Assembly (NCBI GenBank): GCA_028752905.1
Contig: JAQNBH010000011.1
Location: 25,011,333 to 25,075,332 of the forward strand
Source: Cladorhizidae sp. MBARI D1340-BT2
Lineage: Eukaryota > Porifera > Demospongiae > Poecilosclerida > Cladorhizidae
Direction: 5' to 3'
DNA length: 64,000 nucleotides
Numbering within the stretch: the stretch's first letter is position 1; each line of letters begins with the position of its first letter. Made by a program: the position numbers and the translations under genes. This document shows positions 11,523-22,219 of the stretch, piece after piece. The notes beneath the pieces were generated by a model. It had not been told where the DNA came from. It was given only the letters and a program-made list of their open reading frames with translations, and searched no databases.

Positions 11523-11695
11523 TTTGCTGATAAATAGAGGAAAGTGAAAGTCAAATATGCTGCTTTCAACATTTTGTTTGTATATATATATGCACACACA
11601 ATTCTAGTAATGAAGGGATGTGTTCTAGTGATGAATGGGTTGCTTCTGGCAGTGGGAATGTGGTTAAAAACGGCTTTGACTGAAGGCTCGATATC

Positions 11696-12033
11696 AAGTA
11701 GTTTCGATTTAAATTGGACCCTGTAAGGATGTAGAGTGTAGATAGACCACTTATTCCTAGCTTTTCTATTGGCACACCATTATTATTACCCTAACTAGCC
11801 ACCCCTGTCAAAACTGGCATGCCCACGGCTACAGCATAATTTACTTAAAAATTTGTAATGTCAACAGGAAATTTCATTAGTGTGGCCATAGGTTGTAAAC
11901 TACTAAAAGGTATGTCAGTAATCAAGGCAACTGTCAGTCACCCAACTCACCTTTCTACTTTGCTTGAGCAAATGGTTGGCAATAGTTAGTAAAGGAATGG
12001 CTGCAGAAACAAATAGCTGTAGTATTTCTTCTG
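11696..12033 (+). repeat. Direct repeat, left copy (338 bp)
   Basis: Matches 12401-12738 with a constant offset of 705 bp, hence no net indel, and only a handful of substitutions. The right copy is the 5' part of the BED-hAT element. This left copy lies outside that element's TIR and stops matching where a GTAGGT follows 'ttctt'. It may be a relic of an older copy of the same family. Confidence 0.9.
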
Positions 12034-12400
12034 TAGGTGATTTTTAAAAAAACCTAACTTCAGTATTATTTTAACCTTTCATAATTTTTTTATATCACTT
12101 GAAAGCAAATTTTATATTCTACAACTTCACCATTGAGAGAGATTAAAAAAGGTGTGTAGATGAAAATGTAACGTTATGTCGTAAAGCAGTGTTCCTAAAA
12201 TCCAACAAAAAAACTTTTTTCCCAAAATTTGAAAAAGGGCAGTTTGTAGTTAAGGCTAGATAAATTATGCTAGGTTTTTTAAAAGAATTTTAGGTATGGC
12301 AAAGCACATTAGAGAATAATGCTAGCATTATAGGTAGCATTTTTAGAATTTTAGGTGATTTATATCCTGTGACAGCCTACAACCTACAGCGACAGAGGTA

Positions 12401-12738
12401 AAGTAGTTTCGATTTAAATTGGACCCCGTAAGGATGTAGAGTGTAGATAGACCACTTATTCCTAGTTTTTCTATTGGCACACCATTATTATTACCTTAAC
12501 TAGCCACCCCTGTCAAAACTGGCATGCTCATGGCTACAGCATAATTTACTTAAAAATTTGTAATGTCAACAGGAAATTTCATTAGTGTGGCCATAGGTTG
12601 TAAACTACTAAAAGGTATGTCAGTAATCAAGGCAACTGTCAGTCACCCGACTCACCTTTCTACTTTGCTTGAGCAAATGGTTGGCAATAGCTAGTAAAGG
12701 AATGGCTGCAGAAACAAATAGCTGTAGTATTTCTTCTG
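12401..12738 (+). repeat. Direct repeat, right copy (338 bp)
   Basis: Second copy of the 11696-12033 sequence, inside the hAT element and covering the start of its transposase ORF. Confidence 0.9.
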
Positions 12739-14475
12739 ACACAGACAGTGGTCAAGAAATTGAGGCTCGAGCTACTGGGCCGAGAACTGCCACTGGGCCT
12801 GATAAGAAAGTAGCTAATCTTCTGGACATGCTTACGAGTCCTGCTCCATCTGACCTCGCAGGAAAGTGGAAACTAAAATGTGATCCTCCAGAAGGGTTTG
12901 AACATGGTAAAGGTGTTGCTGCTGCTGAACCATGGTTTCAATCTCTATAAGGATAAGAGAATTCCCCAATGAAAATCCAACTGTTATTAATGGCAAGTTG
13001 CTTTGCAATGCCTGCAGAGAGAATTTATCTCTTAAGAAGAGTCTATTAACTCAGCACATCAAGTCGGCTAAACATGCCAACGGAAAAGAACATTTGGCAT
13101 CAAAAGAATTGAGAGAGAGGAACATATTATGTGATATTCTAAATAAATATGACGGAAAAACAGCCTATTGGAGAAGGCGTTTCAGATGCTCCATCGAGTA
13201 AAATTAGTCAGAGCATTTTTAAAGGCTGGGGTACCGCTTGCTAAGATTTATTTTTTTCGGGATTTACTTGAGGAAAGTTTATTCAGGCTTTCCAACAGCA
13301 CCATTTCTATCAACTGATTCCTTTTATTCAGCATGAACAGCGAGAAAGCATAAAGAAGGAAATTGATGGAAAAGAAGTGTCTGTAATTTTTGACGGAACA
13401 ACCCATGTTTGCGAAGCAATGGTCGTATTACTGCGCTTTGTTGATAAACAGTATACAACAACGTGTTGTTCGGCTAATGATGTTAGCTAAGAGCCTTATA
13501 GGTGAAGAACTTGCACATCAATTGATCATTTGCCTTTCTACTGAGGTAGGTTTTGCCTCCAACCTGTTAGTAGCTGCTATGCAGGATCGTATCAGTGAAC
13601 AATGTAGCAATACACACATTGAGTATTGTCTTCCCACACATTTTAGATGTAGGTTGCTTTTCTCACACCTTGGACCATGTGGGGGAGAGAATCAAGACAC
13701 CTGTGCTTGATGAATTTATGAATGGTTGGGTTGGGCTTTTTTCAAGAAGTCCAAAGACGAAATTAGCCTGGAAGACAGCTACAGGTTTAACAGTGCCAAC
13801 ATATTGAGCCACTCGTTGGTGGTCCAAGTGTGAAGTAACGAACCACTTGCTTAAAGCATTTGGTGAAGTTTGTCAAAATGTTGATCTTCTACTCTCAAAG
13901 TTGAGGCTTCAGGAGATTCTTGATGACCCCTAAGAATCGTAAGTTACAGATGGAACTTGCAATGACAATTGATGCTGGTGAACCTTTTGTTAAAGCGACA
14001 TATCGCCTGGAAGAGGATGGGCCACTTATATTCAATGCATATGAAGAAATAAATGTACATTCTGCTTCTATTTCCACTCAGTATTATCCAAATGTCAAAG
14101 CAGTTTCCAGCAAGCTGTCCTCCAACCCTGCTTGTGAACAGCAACTGATTGACTATGCTAAAGTGTGTTGAACCTGCATACAGATACTTCAATGAAAAAT
14201 TTGGAGATGACCTCAAGCAGACTGCTGAAACTTTTAAGTATTCTAGATTGTTTGACCCGGCAAAGATTTGTGAGTTAAAGCTATCCTGCAATGACATCGA
14301 CCAGTTAAAAGTATTTCCTTTCCTTAGTTCTGATAATCAGCTGGATGAGTTAAAGTGTGAACTGCCTATTTATATAGCTAAATCAAATGGAGTTTCTCCA
14401 GACATGAACAAATTGGATTGGTGGAAGAACCATGAAAGTGAACTTCCATGGTGGTCAAGAGCAAAACTGTTTTGC
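12702..14475 (+). pseudogene. BED-finger hAT transposase
   Basis: The protein opens with MAAETNSCSISSDTDSGQ and a low-complexity T/G/P stretch. A BED-like zinc finger follows at about 12985-13100, with CNACRENLS and HIKSAKHA giving the Cys2/His2 set. A putative first catalytic Asp is in SVIFDGTTHV (about 13380-13405). Later blocks are DVGCFSHTLDHVGE, SPKTKLAWKT and WWKNHESELPWW, the last being the conserved W-W-K...LP block before the hAT dimerisation domain. The C-terminal dimerisation domain itself is missing: the ORF ends in an inverted repeat. At least five frame changes and several stops mark it inactive. Confidence 0.75.
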
Positions 14476-14504
14476 ATGCTCTTGACCACCATGGAAGTTC
14501 ACTT
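14436..14504. repeat. Perfect 28-bp inverted repeat (hairpin)
   Basis: Arms 14436-14463 and 14477-14504 are exact reverse complements, separated by a 13-bp spacer. The left arm encodes the ESELPWWSRA end of the hAT protein; the right arm is its inverse copy. This is most simply a templated inversion made during repair or replication. Confidence 0.97.
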
Positions 14505-14740
14505 CAGCAGCAGAGCGTGTTTTTTTAACTTTTATCCAGTAATTTTACTGATCTACAAACATCTTCTATGGAAGACTACATATTATGCACCAGTACAATT
14601 ATAGGAAATGAATTTTGTGAATTGGATAATTGGTTCGATCATTAGAATAATAGGTAGATTTCAAGGCACTGTGCATGAGAATTTTAGAATAGAATTATAG
14701 GTGGAAAAATTAGCATAATTCATCGAGCCCTATTTGTAGT

Positions 14741-15299
14741 ACTCATTATGAAATGGTTCGTTATGATCGGCTAAAAACCCAATAAGAGCCTTGCAAAAGT
14801 CGTTGCTGTCTTGCAGAAACGTGGTTTAATAAATGGCCTACGTTCTGCACTTGAAGAACCTATATATATATAATAAGGAAGAAAAAAAGTAGGGCGAAAT
14901 AAAATAAAAGAATTACCATTAGAAAGCACAGCAAGCTATATTTTGATATATAAATCGGGTAACTAGAGTGAATGCGAGCATAGATAATAATAATATGAGA
15001 CTACGCGACCGCACTTTTCCCAAACTTACATCGAAATATATATGTAGTACCTAAGTGTACAGCTAGAGACAACCAACAATGCACTTGCCAATGAAAGATT
15101 AAGTTAGCATGCACTTTAATCTCATGAACCACTATACATTTAGGCACGAGAACTAATTGGGAGAATATATATACTCGATTCATGATTGTATTATTCATTG
15201 AGCATGTGCAATGAATGCTTTTATCAGTTCAGTTATCTTTGCTCTGAAGTATTAGTGAACCTTTCAGCATAGGAATGCATCCTCAAAGATTCCATCAAT
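14741..15299. other. No recognisable gene
   Basis: AT-rich sequence between the hAT element and the Penelope-like relic. No domain-bearing ORF was seen. Confidence 0.4.
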
Positions 15300-15317
15300 G
15301 CATTCTTGACCTAATCA

Positions 15318-16300
15318 AAAGTATCTGCAGTGGTAGCCAATCTTTATATGGAATTCCTTGAGGAATTGCCACACACAAGTGCCCCACTAAAGTGCCAATA
15401 TTTGGAAGAGATATATACGAGGATGATAGCGGATGATATATACCTTCTGCATTGTGAAGAAGGAGTAGCTGCTGGATTATCTGAAAAATATTGGCCATCC
15501 ATAAAATTTACCATGGATTTTGAAATGGATGGATCGTTGCCCTTTCTGGAATAGGAAAGAAGAGGAAAGACTAACTGCAACAGTTTACAGAAAACCCATG
15601 CAACACCAACAGGTACATGTACCTTGATTATAGTTCACATCATCCTATCCATGTCAGAAAAGGAGGGGTAAAAAGCTTGTATGACAGAGCCAGGAGAGTA
15701 ATGACTGAGAAGAAGGACCTTTGGAAAGAAAAACATTATTTGGATAGAGTCTTTATAGAGAATAGTAATCTGAAAGCCTTCAACAACCTTTGTAAATCTA
15801 AATGCAGAAAGGAAGATAGTACATTTATACAGGGAATCAGGGGTTTAAAAGAAGAATTCTATTGTAGTGATTCCTTATGTAGTATATATGGATGAGTGAA
15901 GACATCATGGGAGTCTGCAACATCAAAGTCGTTTTCAGATCAGGAAGAACTCTGAGGACACAACTAAGCAGAGTGAAGGATGTTTTACCAGCTAGAATGC
16001 ACTCATGCATTGTGTATCGCATCCCTTGTTGCTATGGGAAGTACTAGGAGAGACCAACAGTAGAATGAGACCAGAGTTAAAGAACATCAAGATGCCCGTA
16101 GAAAGTCCTAAAGATAAGTTTGTAATTGCTGAGCATGTATGGGATAATGGACATCTTATTTTGTGGGAGGAAGCCAGAAGACAGAAATAACACCTAGTGA
16201 AAAGGCATTGCACATCAGTGTGAGTAGTTCAATTGAGACAGTGGAATGGACTTGCCTGGATGCTGGGGAGCCAGAGTATGAACTTGAAGTCATGAACACC
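15318..16300 (+). pseudogene. Penelope-like element relic: RT thumb and GIY-YIG remnant
   Basis: The first part has VVANLYMEFLEELPHTSAP, a decayed catalytic box (DDIYLLHCEEG), then IKFTMDFEMDGSLPFL, a TVYRKP relic and YLDYSSHHPIHVRKG..SLYDRAR, the order found at the end of Penelope-like reverse transcriptases. The second part has CIVYRIPCCYGKY, then FVIAEHVWDNGHLILWEEA, matching the C-terminal GIY-YIG endonuclease region. The N-terminal RT is absent, so this is a 5'-truncated copy, as is common for elements primed at their 3' end. Several frame changes are present. The AT-rich tail runs to about 16440. Confidence 0.75.
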
Positions 16301-17753
16301 AAAACTATTTCAATTTGTTTATTTACTTATGTATTTATTTTTATTATATTTTTTTCACTGATTTTTTAATATTTTATTATGTTTTTTTTTAATTGTCATA
16401 TGAACTCTCATATTGACGACGTAATAACATAATAATAACCTCAATAATCAACTTAACTTGGTACCAAAATAGTAGCACATCATACACTGATGACGGCTGG
16501 CCAATGTTTTTGGAATATTTTTATAGCACTTCACCCTGTGAGCTAACTCTTTAAAAATAGTTGTGTTTTCCCTCGAAAAATGGAAATACCATGGAAAGTG
16601 AAATTTTAAAAAAGTGAAGCAAAAACTAGGAAACTACTTGGTAAAGTCTACCATGGTGTGGTACTTGAAAAACAGTCCCTCTTTGTGACACACAGTGGTA
16701 CTTTGCAGTGATGGAAAATAAGTGGTCTCATGGCGGTTTGAGATTCCAGACATGTTTCCAACTGCTACACAGACAACACACCTCTGCTGATTTTCAGTTA
16801 GTGCTGACCAATACCCAAGCGTGGTGTTCAGCCGGTCTGGTGTGCAGCCGGTCTAGATGCTCGTTATGAACTGAGCGAGGGTGGCCAGCATGCTGACGTG
16901 AGCAGAAGCATACCACTAGTTACTTAGCTAGCTCCAACCAGAAGGTCAAAAAATCTCTCTTCCTGTAACCCCTGGCAAGGTGATCTGCTCTGCGGACATG
17001 AGACTCTAGAACATAGCTGTTCAGAATGCATGCCTCAACCATATACGCAAACACCCTCTTCTGGAGAATTAAAGGAGGGACTATCAAAGGTATAGCTGAG
17101 GAAACGGTAGAAGAAGCAAGAGACGGAGCTAAAGAAATGCTGGTAGGTGTGGTTCCAGAAAGAAAGAGAGGACTAGCTAAGGCAGAGCAGAACTTGAAGC
17201 ACTAGAAGCTATTTCACTACCACTACTATGACAAACTCGAACATGACGAACACTCCTAGTGCTATGACTAAGCTGAACAACTGGTCGTGAAGGAGTGCAT
17301 ACTTCACTAGAAGAGGACACGGAGTGCGAGGGTAAAAATAAAGGAGGGCATGATGATGGAACAGACAATGATGATGATGGAAATAGTATAGGAGTGATGA
17401 CTCCAGATGTCACATAAGTCATAGAACCTGATGCAGAGGTTACACAACTTACAGTTGCAGATACTGGTAGGAACAATGGAGAAGGTGATGATGCAGCCAT
17501 CACAGCAATAGGAGGGCTAGCAACAATAGATTGTGTCAGAGTTGATGAAGCTCTGTCAGCTGCCCAATCCATCGCTTCATGCATCTGAAGGGGATAAAAG
17601 TAATTGGCATCAAATAATTTACCGCAGACTACCGGAACAAGGAAACTAAAAGAGCATTGGAGTTTCATGCTCTGCTTTGCTAACAACAAAACTAGCTATA
17701 GCTAAACTGTAGCTAAACTGACTGTAAATACCTTCTACATCGCTGGTATTCTC

Positions 17754-19461
17754 GGATCAATCCCAATATAAGCCTCCAAGGGTCGAAAAAATCGTGCGCG
17801 TTTTTTATTATGCGAGCGGTCAAACGAGCGGTCAAAAGGTGTCGAATGTGTTAATGTGCACGTGGCTGATATTGTCTGAAACATTTTTCAACAGCTGGTG
17901 AACTGAAACATTTAAAAAAAAAATTGCTGGTGATTTTCAACATTTTTGCTGGTGAACTGTCCATGGCTGCTTCAGGAACATTAAGATACATTGCTGCTGC
18001 TGCTTTTGGCACAAATGAGGAGGTTATTGACTATCTGAAGACCCAGGGTTTATTGACAAATTCTGTCACATGTGGAAGGTAAAACAAGAATAATTGGGGA
18101 TTTGGTGATTCACTGATGTTATACCTGTGTATTAGATGCAGTACAAATATGACTTTGCAAAAAAAGGCTTCATTGAAGGATGGTTGTACCTGGGCATGTT
18201 CAACATGCAAATCGACTAGATCAATTCGCCATGGTATACAGATTGAATGCAGTTGTGTTGATTAAACTGAATCATACCATTGACTTATATACACAGGGAG
18301 TTTTTGGTCTAAATCACGGCTTCCGCTGCGAAGCTGGATTATCCTAATTTATTGGTGGTCCGGGTTACAGATGCTGCACGTGAGTGTGGGTGCAACAAAG
18401 ACACTGCAGTCAATGTGTACCAGTGGCTGCGGGAGGTATGCTCAACCTATTGTGTTAAGTGGGTCTGGCATGGTTGTGCAAATCGACGAGTCCCAGTTCA
18501 CACATAAACCAAAGGTATTTCAAGGCAGTCGTATATCATATCGAATAAGAGATAAACGTTTGTTGTTTGTCAATGAATAGCATCACAGAGGACGCCCTCC
18601 AGCACAAGACGTTTGGGTGTTTGGGATGGTGGATACTAACCACACACCAGCTCTTGGTATTCATGACCACTTGTGTTTGCCACGATAGTCAATTTTATTG
18701 CAATATTTTCCAAGGTTTCATGCAGGTTGTGGCCCAACGGGATGCAGCAACACTCCTGCCAATAATTCAATCACATGTTGCACAGGGAACAATTGTGCAC
18801 TCTGATCAGTGGGCCGCATACAGGAGGGTGGCAGCTGTGCCTGGTGTGGCTAACCATGCTACAGTCAACCACTCTATTCAATTTGTCGACCATATAACGG
18901 GGTGCACACTCAGCACATAGAATCGTATTGGAATAGGGTAAATATATATATAACTGGTATTTAATAATACATAACTTGAATAACATTATACATTGTTTAC
19001 AGACAAAGATAAAGATGAAATCAATGAAGGGTGTCCATCGTCACCAGCTACCATCGTATCTGGATGAATTCATGTGGAGGGAGCATAAAGGACGGACAAC
19101 GGAGGAGGCGTACAAGAACATCATCCATTCTATAACTGAACAATATAAATTTTAAATAAATAACTACGGTAATTTTAAATGCACAATACCAATTTTAAAT
19201 AATTAACTAATTTTAAACGTACAATTAATTTGATCGTGGTAAAAAATATCATGGTAAAAGATATATATATCATGGTAAAACAATTGGTAAAAAATATATA
19301 TTGTAAATGGTAAAAACATGGTAAAAGATATACAGTGTATATATCATGGTCGACACCTTTTGACCAAGTTTCATTAACACATTCGACACCTTTTGACCGC
19401 TCGCATAATTAAAACGCGCACGATTTTTTCGACCCTTGGAGGCTTATATTGGGATTGATCC
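17754..19461 (+). mobile_element. Merlin (IS1016-type) DNA transposon, TSD GTATTCTC
   Basis: A 1708-bp element whose ends are inverted repeats beginning GGATCAATCCCAATATAAGC and extending for roughly 90 bp with small differences. Perfect 8-bp duplications GTATTCTC flank it (17746-17753 and 19462-19469), fitting the 8-9 bp Merlin TSD. It contains an intron-bearing ISXO2-like transposase. It is inserted inside the first coding exon of the minus-strand piggyBac-like relic. Confidence 0.92.
17963..19155 (+). pseudogene. Merlin transposase with three introns
   Basis: DDE transposase of the IS1016/ISXO2 fold. Exon 1 (17963-18078) is MAASGTLRYIAAAAFGTNEE...VTCG. Exon 2 (18136-18233) holds a zinc ribbon, CSTNM..CTWACSTCKSTRSIRHG. 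Exon 3 (18297-18937) has a DAARECG..KDTAVNVYQWLRE helix, then VQIDESQF (first Asp, about 18485), TIVHSDQWAAY (second Asp, about 18800) and HIESYWNR (Glu, about 18920). Exon 4 (19003-19155) is KSMKGVHRHQLPSYLDEFMWRE..., ending with a stop. All junctions are GT-AG. Frameshifts within exon 3 (near 18370, 18580 and 18895) suggest it is inactive. The exon layout is my reconstruction. Confidence 0.85.
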
Positions 19462-19703
19462 GTATTCTCATCTCCATATAGATCGTCACCTCGAGTGAAA
19501 CCGCTACGCTTCCTTGAAGGTAGTCCATCAGCAACTATTCTGCCAAGCGATAGCAGAGCTTCATGGTCAACATGGCTCTGGCCAAGGTAGGATGAGATGC
19601 CATCGCCTTCTTGATCACTGCTTTCATTCTCAGAAAGTCCAAAATCGTCGCCCTAAACCTGAGAAATAAATTCATCCAAGGACAGTCGAACGGCCATCTT
19701 TGA

Positions 19704-20055
19704 ATTCTGAATGGGTCCGACTTTTCAATATTACTTTCCTAGTAACCGAACGTCTATTGCCTTTATATTCGGTACGATCGTAGGGTAAGACTTTTGACCT
19801 CTATAAGGTGTCTGTGAATGGTACGATCGATTTTTTATGAGTTTTTTAATTTGATAAACAACTTTTTGCATATATATACGCTAGTGACAGTGAGTGGGTT
19901 AAGCATGAATGGGTTAAGCATGAACTCACCACCTCTCGAAGTTTACACTCTAGCTTCCATCACTGTTAGTTCCGAGAAAACATGTAATCCTTTGCCAATT
20001 CACGTGACCATATCGTGTACTCGAGCTAGCCGCGTGCTGTTAGTTGAAGCTGACA
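19704..20055. other. Spacer between divergent genes
   Basis: About 350 bp between the minus-strand piggyBac-like start and the plus-strand SAMD3-like start. It contains two copies of 'ggtacgatcg' (about 19770 and 19818). It could be a bidirectional promoter region or a transposon end; nothing conclusive. Confidence 0.3.
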
Positions 20056-22065
20056 ATGACTGCCTCCAAGCAAGTTTTAGTGTCCTACCTGGAACAGGAA
20101 AAAATCCTTAATATTCCTGAAGGAATTGGCAAAGATATTGACATCTTAACTAAGCACTTTATTCAGACATTCGGGATAAAATCTGGATCCTGCAGCGTTA
20201 CTTTTCAACGTTACAACAAAATTTTCGAGGAGTATGTGGGCCTAGAAAGTGAAAGTGAGGTATTTCATAAAGACAAGCTAAAGGCAGTTGTAGAATTTTC
20301 GGCAGAAGCTGACGAAGTAAGTCCGGATCAATCCCAATATAAGCCTCCAAGGGTCGAAAAAATCGTGCGCGTTTTTAATTATGCGAGCGGTCAAAAGGTG
20401 TCGAATGTGTTAATGAAACTTATAATGAACTGATGGCTGCTTCAGGAACATTAAGATACCCTAGCCCTAGCCCTAGCCCTCGAATGTGTTAATGAAACTT
20501 ATAATGAAACTTATAATGAACTGTGCATGTGGCTGGTGAACTGCACATTATAATTCCTTATAATTATATTATTTAAAATATATAGTTTTTGTTTTCACCA
20601 TGATATATCTTTTACCATTTTTTTACCATGATATATATATCTTTTACCATGTTTTTACCATGATATATATATCTTTTACCATGTTTTTACCATGATTTAT
20701 CTTATAATTATTTTAGGGCTAGGGCTAGGGCTAGGGCTAGGGTATCTTAATGTTCCTGAAGCAGCCTTCAGTTCATTATAAGTTTCATTACCGCTCGCAT
20801 AATTAAAAATGCACACGATTTTTTCGACCCTTGGAGGCTTATATTGGGATTGATCCGTAAGTCCTGGAGCGGTTATTTTTAATTAATGTTTTTTTCGAGT
20901 GAGGTTACAACTATCAGGAAATCTCCTGGAATTAGAAAATCCATGAGGCACTCAGTTCCATTACCAGGGGAGGACATTGTAAGCTATGGGCGACACATAA
21001 AAATTCTCCAGGTAGGTTTAAAAATAATTCACCTAGAACTTAATAAATGGGCATTCATTTTACAGGTGCAATCCAAGAAAAAGAACCGGAATAAACTGGT
21101 CATAGAAGAACTTATTAAGCGTTCCTTTTGCCATGCGGTGGGCAGAAATGATGGAACATAATCCAGTTCTTGATGATATATTTTGCAGATTTCCATTCCT
21201 GCAAGAAGCTGAGACAGTAAGTCACTTATCAGGTCACAATTTCTATCCAGAACACCAATTAATTTTGGTGATTGTCTGTGTGTATTGTTAGTATATAATT
21301 TCTTGGTAGTGCTTGCCCTTTTGCTGACTCATGCTAGCATGGTACTTTTTGTAGCTGATGGAGGAAATGCTGCTTATAATGAACGACGAGAAATGAAGAG
21401 ATCTTGCAAAGGAATGTTGGAGATCCCAAATTCCTGCAATCATACAAGGAAACATTGAATCGCAAGACAAGACACGGCTTTATGGTCTGCAGTGTGATGA
21501 AGGTTAAAATAAAGTGGGGGGGGGGGGGGGGGACGTAATACATATTATGGATTATGTGTCTATACTATTGGTGCAGGGATACAAGGGAATAATACACTTC
21601 TTGCTCTGTGGATTTTACCTCTTCTGCTACCAGATGTCCGAAGCAAATCTGATCTGACAGAGTGGTATTCTTTTACAAGGTAAATTTTTATGGGCTATTC
21701 TCCCCCCCCCCCCCGTGGATCATTACATTGTTATTTGTCTCGGTGCATAGACACTGTTATGGCATGTCACTTTTCCTTACTGATGAAATTGCTTGACCAT
21801 GATATCTTTTTCTCTACTCAGGCTTGTGCAGATGTTAACTCGGTTATTATGGAAGTCAGTAACCTTGCTCCATATGTGCTTGCGATGGGGAACATCGAGA
21901 GGGTCACACTAGCCTTCATTATTGCAGACCAAAAAAAATTTACTAAAGTTTCATGTTTTCAGGATATTCCGTTTTGGTTAATGTCAGCTTTATTTTTATT
22001 TTTAATATAGAATATTCTGTAAGGTGTTCTAATTTTTATGCTTTTATGGAAGTGCTCATCCTTCT
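20056..22065 (+). CDS. SAMD3-like multi-exon gene
   Basis: Exon 1 (20056-20316; MTASKQVLVSYLEQE ... VTFQRYNKIFEEYVGLE ... HKDKLKAVVEF) ends at GTAAGT. Exon 2 (20904-21011) and exon 3 (21066-21216) encode RKSMRHSVPLPGED and LVIEELIKRSF..MRWAEMME. Exon 4 (about 21355-21502), exon 5 (21577-21679) and exon 6 (21822-about 22065; APYVLAMGNIERVTLAFIIA, then IEYSVRCSNFYAFMEVLIL) complete it. The domain order fits a poorly characterised animal family annotated as SAMD3-like; its biochemical role is unknown to me. Exons 1-2 are phase 0 and clean. Exon 3 has one extra base, exon 4 one shift with a stop, exon 6 one shift. It may be a young pseudogene, or the indels may be assembly errors. A MITE sits in intron 1. 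Confidence 0.55.
20325..20856 (+). mobile_element. Fold-back Merlin MITE, TSD GTAAGTCC
   Basis: A 532-bp non-autonomous relative of the Merlin at 17754. Both ends carry the GGATCAATCCC terminus, and both arms contain an inverted copy of the Merlin 5' end, up to the codons for MAASGTLRY (about 20433-20460 and, inverted, 20740-20775). Each arm is capped inside by CCCTAG/CTAGGG hexamers. Perfect 8-bp duplications GTAAGTCC lie at 20317-20324 and 20857-20864. The TSD is itself the splice donor of SAMD3-like exon 1, so the donor now exists at both ends of the insert. Confidence 0.93.
21516..21714. repeat. G17 and C13 homopolymer runs in SAMD3-like introns
   Basis: A G17 run is at 21516-21532 (after exon 4) and a C13 run at 21702-21714 (after exon 5). 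Both are intronic, and their true length in the genome is uncertain because such runs are error-prone. Confidence 0.85.
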
Positions 22066-22219
22066 GTTCCCTTTACATAAAACATCGATAACTGTTAAAC
22101 ATTTTATCTGTTGCAACTATAATTATATTCATGATTCCTGTATATTCTTTAAATTTGTCATTTTAGTTTATAAAAATCTTTGAAATCATTCTGCTATGGC
22201 TATGGTGATACTTGATTTT

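Larger units (their letters stand above)
12251..14732 (+). mobile_element. hAT transposon with BED finger, TSD TTTGTAGT
   Basis: A 2482-bp element with terminal inverted repeats matching at 19 of 22 bases (left TAAGGCTAGATAAATTATGC, right end the inverse of TAGGGCTCGATGAATTATGC). It is flanked by a perfect 8-bp duplication, TTTGTAGT, at 12243-12250 and 14733-14740. An 8-bp TSD is typical of hAT. It carries a degraded BED-type transposase and a 28-bp perfect hairpin near its 3' end. Confidence 0.85.
16580..19703 (-). pseudogene. piggyBac-like (PGBD) relic without catalytic core
   Basis: On the minus strand an ATG at 19703 starts an acidic N-terminus (MAVRLSLDEFISQ, one TAG stop, GDDFGLSENESSDQEGD), ending SGFTRGDDLYGDEN. 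The exon is cut at 19462/17753 by a Merlin transposon and ends at a GTATTT donor (about 17731). A second exon (about 17587-17177; MHEAMDWAADRASS then a Ser/Pro/Val-rich stretch) runs on into RVFAYMVEACILNSYVLES and RKRDFLTFWLELAK (about 17060-16925). That last part resembles the helical region before the piggyBac C-terminal cysteine-rich domain. A possible Cys-rich tail (EVCCLCS) is near 16790. No DDD catalytic core is seen between, so a large internal deletion is inferred. Confidence 0.5.

Noticed and set aside
17177..17689. 170-codon minus-strand Ser/Pro/Val-rich ORF as an independent gene
   Set aside because: It continues into piggyBac-like sequence and starts inside an intron; treated as one exon of that relic.
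18371..18920. Bacterial IS1595/ISXO2 insertion or contamination
   Set aside because: The transposase has spliceosomal introns, long TIRs, a local MITE relative and a TSD in eukaryotic sequence, so it is a eukaryotic Merlin.
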